Assembly: GCA_009921265.1 (NCBI GenBank)
Contig: RFYV01000021.1
Span: forward strand, 1 to 46,137
Direction: 5' to 3'
Length of the DNA: 46,137 nucleotides
Source of the DNA: Betaproteobacteria bacterium
GTDB taxonomy: Bacteria > Pseudomonadota > Gammaproteobacteria > Burkholderiales > Burkholderiaceae_C
Of the stretch, positions 38,091 through 46,137 are shown one piece after another (within the stretch, counting starts at the first letter, position 1; each line of letters starts with the position of its first letter). The position numbers were made by a program, and so were the translations under genes. The notes under the pieces are model-generated. The model searched no databases. It had not been told where the DNA came from and worked only from the letters and a program-made list of their open reading frames with translations.

Positions 38091-40054
38091 ACCGAGATCT
38101 CGCTGTTTTCGCTCGAAGAAGAAGCAAAGCCTTTGTACTTGGCGCGTCGCAAATGAATCAATAATAAAGAGATGGCCGCAGGCGTTACGCCAGAAATGCG
38201 AGACGCTTGCCCCAAAGTCTGAGGTCTTTGCTGACTCAGCTTTTGCCTCACCTCAAAACTCAAGGCTTTGATCTCCAAATAGTCCAGCGTTGCGGGTAGC
38301 GCCATATTTTCAAAACCAGCAGCCCGCCCTACTTCGTCTATTTGTCGCTCGATATATCCCGAGTATTTAGACGCAATTTCAACCTGCTCAATCACTGCTT
38401 CACGTGAAACGTCATCCAAGTCGGACAGGTTGGGGCTGGCAAACCGTCCATCGTCCAAACTCATCAAGGAAAAATAAGAAATATTGGGTCGGCGCAACAA
38501 GTCAGCCAAGTTGTACTCATGGTCAATGGGTTTGCCTAAAACCCGCTCCGATTCGGCCGCAGCCAAATTACGCGGATTAACCCAGGTGGCTCGCAGACGC
38601 TCTGTTTCACGTGAAACAGCGTCTCTTTTTCTAGAGAAGTGTTCCCAGCGCACATCGTCGACCAAGCCCATTTGTCTGCCGATCTCGGTTAGACGCGCGT
38701 CGGCGTTGTCCTCTCGGAGTTGCAAGCGAAACTCTGCGCGACTGGTGAACATGCGATAAGGCTCGGTAACGCCCTTGGTGGTTAAGTCATCGACCATCAC
38801 GCCCAAATAGGCCTGGTCGCGCGCCGGCGTCCAAGGCGAATCGCCTCGACAACGCAAAGCCGCATTGATTCCCGCATAAAGGCCTTGCGCCGCCGCCTCT
38901 TCGTAACCCGTCGTTCCGTTGATTTGACCCGCAAAGAAAAGGCCTTCAATGGCCTTGGTCTCAAAGCTTCGCTTGAGCGCGCGCGGGTCAAAGTAATCGT
39001 ATTCAATGGCGTAGCCTGGTCTGAGAATATGTGCATTCTCCAAGCCCGCCATACTTCTCACCAATTCGTATTGAATATCAAACGGTAGACTGGTGGAAAT
39101 CCCATTGGGATAAAACTCGTGCGTGGTTAAGCCTTCAGGCTCTAAAAAGATTTGATGGCTTTCTTTGTCTGCAAAGCGATTGATTTTGTCTTCTACGCTA
39201 GGGCAATAACGAGGCCCCACACCTTCAATCTTGCCCGTGAACATAGGGCTTCTGTCAAAGCCTGAGCGAATAATGTCATGGGTTTTTTGATTGGTGTGCG
39301 TGATCCAACATGGCACTTGCTCAGGGTGCATTTCTTTGCGCCCCATAAAACTAAACACGGGCAATTGCGCCGACATGCCGCCTGGCATTCCGTCGCCTGG
39401 CTGCTCAAGGCATTTAGAAAAATCAATGGTTCTGCCGTCTAAGCGTGGTGGCGTTCCTGTTTTTAATCGCCCCTGAGATAAGTTAAGCTCTTTGAGGCGC
39501 GCACTTAAACTCACAGCCGGCGGGTCCCCCGCCCTTCCGCCCGAATAGTTGTTGAGGCCAACATGGATCTTTCCATCCAAAAAAGTGCCTGCCGTCAACA
39601 CCACGGCACGCGAATGAAAGCGAATACCCACTTGCGTAACGGCACCAACCACCATTGAGCCTTCTAAAATCAAATCATCCACGGCTTGCTGAAAAAGCCA
39701 GAGGTTGGGCTGATTTTCTAGCTTGCATCGTATCGCCGCCTTATACAAAATTCGATCCGCCTGCGCACGCGTTGCCCGCACCGCGGGTCCTTTAGAACTA
39801 TTCAAGATACGAAACTGAACTCCCGCCTCGTCGGTGGCCAAAGCCATCGCGCCACCCATGGCGTCAATCTCTTTAACCAAATGGCCTTTGCCAATACCGC
39901 CAATGGACGGGTTGCAACTCATCTGCCCCAAGGTTTCGATGTTGTGCGTCAACAGCAAGGTCTTGCAACCCATGCGCGCGCTAGCCAAGGCAGCCTCCGT
40001 ACCCGCATGGCCGCCACCCACCACAATGACATCAAATGTTTGAGGAAATTTCAT
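38087..40054 (-). CDS. mnmG: tRNA uridine-5-carboxymethylaminomethyl modification enzyme MnmG
   Basis: MnmG (GidA) works with MnmE to add the cmnm5 group to U34 of several tRNAs. It binds FAD through [20 protein letters not shown] at the N-terminus. [34 protein letters not shown] and [20 protein letters not shown] are family blocks. I start at ATG 40054 (MKFPQTFDV); a TTG nine bases earlier is possible. It has 655 residues, slightly longer than E. coli. The gene carries a perfect parS and a degenerate one in its C-terminal half, coding VSRET and VSREA in the protein. It is the first gene of the leftward run into rsmG, lysE, parA and parB. Confidence 0.97.
   Translation of the reverse strand: MKFPQTFDVIVVGGGHAGTEAALASARMGCKTLLLTHNIETLGQMSCNPSIGGIGKGHLVKEIDAMGGAMALATDEAGVQFRILNSSKGPAVRATRAQADRILYKAAIRCKLENQPNLWLFQQAVDDLILEGSMVVGAVTQVGIRFHSRAVVLTAGTFLDGKIHVGLNNYSGGRAGDPPAVSLSARLKELNLSQGRLKTGTPPRLDGRTIDFSKCLEQPGDGMPGGMSAQLPVFSFMGRKEMHPEQVPCWITHTNQKTHDIIRSGFDRSPMFTGKIEGVGPRYCPSVEDKINRFADKESHQIFLEPEGLTTHEFYPNGISTSLPFDIQYELVRSMAGLENAHILRPGYAIEYDYFDPRALKRSFETKAIEGLFFAGQINGTTGYEEAAAQGLYAGINAALRCRGDSPWTPARDQAYLGVMVDDLTTKGVTEPYRMFTSRAEFRLQLREDNADARLTEIGRQMGLVDDVRWEHFSRKRDAVSRETERLRATWVNPRNLAAAESERVLGKPIDHEYNLADLLRRPNISYFSLMSLDDGRFASPNLSDLDDVSREAVIEQVEIASKYSGYIERQIDEVGRAAGFENMALPATLDYLEIKALSFEVRQKLSQQRPQTLGQASRISGVTPAAISLLLIHLRRAKYKGFASSSSENSEISV
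38396..38411. promoter_or_regulatory. parS: Degenerate parS-like site inside mnmG
   Basis: TGCTTCACGTGAAACG matches the consensus TGTTTCACGTGAAACA at 14 of 16 positions; the mismatches are at positions 3 and 16. The central TTCACGTGAA is intact. It lies 207 bp from the perfect site. On the coding strand it reads DVSREA. It may be a weaker ParB site, or chance conservation of the codons. Confidence 0.6.
38603..38618. promoter_or_regulatory. parS: Perfect parS centromere site inside mnmG
   Basis: TGTTTCACGTGAAACA is the exact 16-bp palindromic parS consensus bound by chromosomal ParB proteins. It is about 2.7 kb from parB and about 6.3 kb from the dnaA-dnaN gap, an origin-proximal place expected for a loading site. 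It encodes part of VSRETER in mnmG, so it is under both protein and ParB constraint. Confidence 0.95.
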
Positions 40055-40237
40055 CGCAATCAATTCAAGCGCAGGCGTGTATAAAAGCTACGCAATTAAA
40101 AGAGATGATTTTAAGCGCTGATGAAAAAATATGCACCGCTTACATCACTTTGCTTGCAATCCGTGTTGTTGGCACACATATACAAACAATTACTTAATGA
40201 CAAAATAACAGCACCACACCCAACATCAACACAAAAC

Positions 40238-41095
40238 ATGACCACCCACTCACGCAGCATCGAAAGACTCATTCAAGGTCAAGCCACGTCGGATGGCGCA
40301 GGCGTTAAACTCACGCGCGTACTCACGCAAGATTTACAAAAGCGTTTGGATCCTTTTTTAATGCTTGATTTATTTGGCAGTGATTTAGCCAACGATTACA
40401 TCGCGGGCTTTACCGATCATCCGCATCGTGGTTTTGAAACCATCACTTATATGCTTGCAGGGCGCATGCGTCATAATGACAGTACGGGCAACACAGGCTT
40501 GTTGCAAAACGGTGGCGTGCAATGGATGACAGCAGGCAAAGGCGTGATTCACAGCGAGATGCCCGAGCAAGAAGAAGGTTTGATGAAGGGCTTTCAGTTG
40601 TGGCTCAACTTACCGAGTCAACAAAAAATGTGCGCTCCCAGTTATGAAGATATTCAAACCGAATCAATCCCCGAAGTGAAGCACGACAACGGCGTAATTG
40701 TTCGCGTGATTGCTGGTGAGCATCATAAACAAAAAGGCGCAGTGCAAAAACCACAAACAAATCCACTGTATTTAGACATTCATTTTTTAAGCGCCGACAC
40801 TGCAAATTTTTCACAAACACTGCCCGCACATCACAATGCGTTTGTATTTGTGTATAGCGGCGAAGTCTCCGTAGTGAGCGAACAAAAAGAACAAGCAGTA
40901 CCACTCAACCGAATGGCTATCTTAAAAAATGAGGGTGATGGCATTAAACTCAAAGGTCGCGTTAATGCACGCGCCATATTAATCGCAGGTCAACCTTTGA
41001 ATGAACCCATTGTTCAATACGGCCCTTTTGTGATGAACACCAAAGAGCAAATCATTGCAGCAATGGAAGATTACCGCGCGGGCAGGCTTGCATAA
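40238..41095 (+). CDS. Pirin family protein
   Basis: This cupin-type protein binds iron. The metal ligands are seen as His61, His63 (TDHPHRGFETITYML), His105 and Glu107 (GKGVIHSEMPE), the same set as human pirin. KGFQLWLNLPSQQKM and YLDIHFLSADTANFSQTLP follow. Some bacterial pirins have quercetinase activity; others interact with pyruvate dehydrogenase, so the function is not settled. I start at ATG 40238 (MTTHSRSIERL), giving 285 residues; the open extension to 40121 is not family-like. It stands alone, divergent from mnmG across about 180 bp and convergent with gyrB. Confidence 0.9.
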   Translation: MTTHSRSIERLIQGQATSDGAGVKLTRVLTQDLQKRLDPFLMLDLFGSDLANDYIAGFTDHPHRGFETITYMLAGRMRHNDSTGNTGLLQNGGVQWMTAGKGVIHSEMPEQEEGLMKGFQLWLNLPSQQKMCAPSYEDIQTESIPEVKHDNGVIVRVIAGEHHKQKGAVQKPQTNPLYLDIHFLSADTANFSQTLPAHHNAFVFVYSGEVSVVSEQKEQAVPLNRMAILKNEGDGIKLKGRVNARAILIAGQPLNEPIVQYGPFVMNTKEQIIAAMEDYRAGRLA

Positions 41096-41114
41096 AAGCG
41101 AGCCCTATAAAAAA

Positions 41115-43682
<2,568 letters not shown>

Positions 43683-43724
43683 TTATCTAAGCCACTCAAA
43701 AAGCAGCGATTACAAAAAAACGCA

Positions 43725-44831
43725 TCAAATGCGCATGGGCATAACGACGTATTTAAACGTGGCGTTTTCTGGAATGGTGATCAAGGCTGAGCTGTTGGAA
43801 TCAGCCAATGAAATGTTAATCATCTCTTCGTCTAAATTGGTGAGAACATCAATGAGATAAGTCACATTAAACCCAATTTCAATCGCGTCTCCGGAATAAT
43901 CAATTTCAACTTCATCCACAGCCTCTTCTTGTTCTGCGTTGGTTGAAGCTACGCGGAGCAGGCCCCGCTCTAAGTTGAGACGGATGCCCTTGAATTTATC
44001 ACTGGTCATGATGGCTGTGCGTTGCAAACTTGTAAGCAGCGTATCGCGTCCAATGGTGACTGAGTTTTTGTGACTCTTTGGAATGACGCGGTTGTAATCT
44101 GGAAATTTTCCTTCAACCAACTTGGTAACAAACTCCATACCATCAAAAATAAATTTGGCTTGATTGTTAGCAAATTGCATTTCGATATCACCTTCTTTAT
44201 CGCTGAGCAATCTCTGTAACTCGAGCACTGTTTTTCTGGGCAGAATAACTTCTTGCTTGGGGACTTCAGAGCCTAGAGTTGCAGAAGCAAAAGCCAAGCG
44301 ATGACCATCAGTGGCAACCAAACTCAATTGCTTGCCTTCAGCGACAAACAAAATACCATTGAGATAATACCGAATATCATGAACCGCCATTGAAAAAGAA
44401 ACCTGATGCAACAAATCTTTGAGTGTTTTTTGTGGAACGCTAAACAGCGGTCCAAAACTACTCGACTCTTGAACCAATGGAAAATCTTCTGCAGGCATGG
44501 TTTGCATGGTGAAGCGAGATTTGCCACTTTTAAAAATTAATTTACTTTGACTCGATTCAAGCGTTACGGTTTGATCTCTTGGCATCGAACGCAAAATATC
44601 GATAAGCTTTCTTGCGCCAACAGTCGTTGTTAAATTGCCTGCGTCACCACCAAGTTGTGCACTTGTGCGTATTTGAATTTCTAAATCGCTGGTGGTGAGT
44701 TGCAATGTTTCACCTGTTTTTCGAATCATCACATTGGCCAAAATAGGTAATGTGTGTCGTCTTTCAACAATACCGCAAACGGATTGCAAAGCCGATAAAA
44801 CCTTTTCTTGTGTTGCTTTCAGGACATTCAT
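43725..44831 (-). CDS. dnaN: DNA polymerase III beta subunit (sliding clamp)
   Basis: DnaN forms a ring dimer that holds polymerase on DNA. Three repeated clamp domains are spread over 368 residues, with RRHTLPILANVMIRKTGETL, LVATDGHRLAFASATLG and the C-terminal YVVMPMRI, the last being part of the protein-binding pocket. GAGG at 44836-44839 precedes the ATG at 44831. It lies between dnaA and gyrB. The AT-rich side of the presumed origin overlaps its leader. Confidence 0.98.
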   Translation of the reverse strand: MNVLKATQEKVLSALQSVCGIVERRHTLPILANVMIRKTGETLQLTTSDLEIQIRTSAQLGGDAGNLTTTVGARKLIDILRSMPRDQTVTLESSQSKLIFKSGKSRFTMQTMPAEDFPLVQESSSFGPLFSVPQKTLKDLLHQVSFSMAVHDIRYYLNGILFVAEGKQLSLVATDGHRLAFASATLGSEVPKQEVILPRKTVLELQRLLSDKEGDIEMQFANNQAKFIFDGMEFVTKLVEGKFPDYNRVIPKSHKNSVTIGRDTLLTSLQRTAIMTSDKFKGIRLNLERGLLRVASTNAEQEEAVDEVEIDYSGDAIEIGFNVTYLIDVLTNLDEEMINISLADSNSSALITIPENATFKYVVMPMRI

Positions 44832-44860
44832 TGAAACCTCTTTAATTCTTTATTTTAAAT

Positions 44861-44872
44861 TAGTAGTAGTAG
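44861..44872 (-). promoter_or_regulatory. DnaA-trio-like triplet run
   Basis: The plus strand reads TAGTAGTAGTAG, so the minus strand gives CTACTACTACTA. It is separated from the DnaA box at 44891-44899 by a GC-rich block, and AT-rich DNA follows on the other side. This spacing and polarity match the DnaA-trio element on which DnaA assembles to open the duplex. Confidence 0.7.
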
Positions 44873-44890
44873 ATAAGGGGGGCACTTTTG

Positions 44891-44899
44891 TGTGGATAA
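44891..44899 (-). promoter_or_regulatory. DnaA box 1 (perfect)
   Basis: TGTGGATAA on the plus strand is TTATCCACA on the minus strand, the consensus DnaA box. It is the box nearest to the triplet run and the AT-rich tract, so it is the likely anchor of the unwinding module. Confidence 0.9.
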
Positions 44900-45008
44900 A
44901 GCAATTTTCCCCTTTTTTTTCAAGCACTTGATTTGATTTAAACCATGTGGGTAATAGAGCACAAGATACATGGTCAAAATATGAATAACTTTTAAAACCG
45001 AAGAAATC

Positions 45009-45034
45009 TGTGGATAACTTGGTAGTTATCCAGA
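45009..45034. promoter_or_regulatory. Inverted pair of DnaA boxes
   Basis: A perfect box TGTGGATAA (45009-45017, minus orientation) faces TTATCCAGA (45026-45034, one mismatch from TTATCCACA). Together they make a perfect 9-bp inverted repeat, TGGATAACT-TGGT-AGTTATCCA, at 45011-45032. The pair lies about 40 bases beyond the dnaA 3' end, so it may bind DnaA as an outward pair. A simple terminator for dnaA is less likely, since no T run follows. Confidence 0.85.
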
Positions 45035-45070
45035 AATGCTCAACAGGGTTGTGCGTGTGATTGTTCATGA

Positions 45071-46137
45071 TTATCCTTTAAGGGTTTGCTCAAGAACGTG
45101 TAGTTGTTGATTTAAATCGGCCATTTGTTGACGCTCGCGTCCAATTTTTCGAACTGCATGTAAAACCGTAGTGTGATCGCGTCCGCCAAAAAGCTCGCCA
45201 ATTTCAGGTAGACTTTTTTGGGTAAGCTCTTTGGCCAAATACATGGCAATTTGCCGAGGCCTTGCAATCGAGGCAGGACGTTTTTTGGAATACATGTCGG
45301 CGACTTTGATTTTGTAATAGTCGGCAACGGTTTTCTGGATATTTTCTACAGAAATTTGACGATTTTGGATGGATAAAAGATCGCGTAAAGCGTCTCTGGC
45401 CAACTGAATGGAGATTTCTTTTTGATTAAAGCGCGAATAAGCCAAAATTTTGCGCAAAGCACCTTCGAGTTCGCGAACGTTGGAACGCACGTTTTTAGCT
45501 ACAAAAAAGGCCACCTCTTCGGTTATTTCGGTGTTTTCTGCACGCGCCTTGCTAATCAAAATAGCCACCCTCATTTCGAGTTCTGGCGGTTCAATAGCTA
45601 CAGTGAGCCCTGAGTCAAAGCGAGAAACCAAGCGCTCGTGAATATCTGTTAAACCTTTGGGATAGGTGTCGCTGGTCATTACCAAATGAGACTTTTTGGC
45701 TAAAAGAGCTTCAAACGCGTTGAAAAACTCTTCTTGCGTGCGGTCTTTGTTAGCAAAAAACTGAACATCGTCAATTAATAACAAATCAAGCGAGTGATAG
45801 CGCTCTTTGAATTCATCAAAAGTTTTACGTTGATAGGCTTTAACCACATCGGATACAAACTGTTCGGCGTGGATGTAGAGAACTTTGCTGTCGGGGCGGT
45901 CTTTAAGCAAATAATTGCCCACCGCGTGCACCAAATGGGTTTTGCCCAAGCCCACGCCACCATAGATAAATAAAGGGTTGTAAAGCTGCCCAGGGGTGCT
46001 GGCCACGTGCATAGCTGCGGCCCTTGCCATTCGGTTAGCCGTACCTTCAACCAAAGTGTCAAATGTGAGGGCGCTGTTGAGGCGCGTTTTGAAAACATTG
46101 GGCGCGACCTCTTCAGATGGCGCGACATGCTCAGAAA
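45071..46137 (-). CDS. dnaA: Chromosomal replication initiator DnaA (N-terminus beyond the window)
   Basis: DnaA is the AAA+ initiator that binds DnaA boxes and opens the origin. The part present covers the ATPase and DNA-binding domains: [20 protein letters not shown], Walker [15 protein letters not shown], Walker [34 protein letters not shown], and the C-terminal signature [17 protein letters not shown] that reads the box. The frame is open to the right edge, with an acidic linker ([13 protein letters not shown]) at the border, so domain I is outside the window. The internal TTG at 46054 is not the start. It is transcribed toward dnaN across the presumed origin. Confidence 0.98.
   Translation of the reverse strand, partial: SEHVAPSEEVAPNVFKTRLNSALTFDTLVEGTANRMARAAAMHVASTPGQLYNPLFIYGGVGLGKTHLVHAVGNYLLKDRPDSKVLYIHAEQFVSDVVKAYQRKTFDEFKERYHSLDLLLIDDVQFFANKDRTQEEFFNAFEALLAKKSHLVMTSDTYPKGLTDIHERLVSRFDSGLTVAIEPPELEMRVAILISKARAENTEITEEVAFFVAKNVRSNVRELEGALRKILAYSRFNQKEISIQLARDALRDLLSIQNRQISVENIQKTVADYYKIKVADMYSKKRPASIARPRQIAMYLAKELTQKSLPEIGELFGGRDHTTVLHAVRKIGRERQQMADLNQQLHVLEQTLKG

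Larger units (their letters stand above)
44832..45070. other. oriC: Presumed chromosomal replication origin (oriC)
   Basis: This 239-bp dnaN-dnaA gap contains two perfect DnaA boxes (44891-44899 and 45009-45017), one single-mismatch box (45026-45034), a run of TAG triplets at 44861-44872, a GC block at 44877-44883 and an AT-rich stretch at about 44840-44860. It has no open reading frame of note. The layout, read on the minus strand as box, C-rich block, CTA triplets and AT-rich tract, agrees with the unwinding module described for bacterial origins. Its place beside dnaA and near parABS supports the call. Confidence 0.85.

Overview
The window looks like the replication-origin side of a Burkholderiales (Betaproteobacteria) chromosome with fairly low G+C. 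The support is protein character and gene order: dnaA-dnaN-gyrB without recF, mnmG-rsmG-lysE-parA-parB, a PduO-type adenosyltransferase beside an LDHD-like flavoprotein, the GlcE/GlcF pair, and a MaeB-type malic enzyme. I cannot name the genus. About 34 protein genes are recognisable, counting one cut by the right edge and three or four broken ones. I see no rRNA, tRNA, CRISPR array or insertion sequence.

Layout, left to right. (1) 1-3.5 kb: uvrA (-), with the remains of a RelBE-type toxin-antitoxin pair at its 5' side. (2) 3.5-10.9 kb: a homoprotocatechuate (4-hydroxyphenylacetate meta-cleavage) cluster, hpaE-hpaD-[broken yjjJ/hipA-like gene on the other strand]-hpaF-hpaH, followed by an adducin-type class II aldolase, a PanE-like reductase and an EamA transporter. 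(3) 10.9-13.9 kb: alr (-), then lplT and a glutathione peroxidase (+). (4) 13.9-20.4 kb: a tight minus-strand run transcribed tkt-gap-threonine dehydratase-glcE-glcF. It holds two glycolate oxidase subunits but no glcD. (5) 20.5-25.9 kb: murU-pepP, maeB and a barstar-family gene (+), closed by a strong bidirectional terminator. (6) 25.9-31.9 kb: acetoacetyl-CoA synthetase, gcdH, mnmA and a Tat-exported PhoD-like phosphatase (-); the last three overlap by 1-4 bases. (7) 32.0-35.0 kb: DUF3237 protein, hotdog thioesterase, cobalamin adenosyltransferase (-) and a D-lactate-dehydrogenase-like flavoprotein. (8) 35.0-46.1 kb: the origin region, transcribed leftward as dnaA-dnaN-gyrB and mnmG-rsmG-lysE-parA-parB, with a pirin gene between the two groups.

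The most interesting signals are cis-acting or show gene decay. The dnaA-dnaN gap has a clear origin layout on the minus strand: a perfect DnaA box, a C-rich block, then four CTA (TAG) triplets resembling a DnaA-trio, then an AT-rich tract. A perfect 16-bp parS lies inside mnmG, with a 14/16 copy 0.2 kb away. rsmG has lost SAM-binding motif I and its reading frame. relE is full length except for a frame break at an A7 tract. The yjjJ/hipA-like gene carries two frame breaks and a large internal deletion, yet keeps three TGAATAG repeats at an exact 12-bp period in front of its start. I found no convincing wholly new multi-gene system. Most of the window is housekeeping and catabolic genes of known families.
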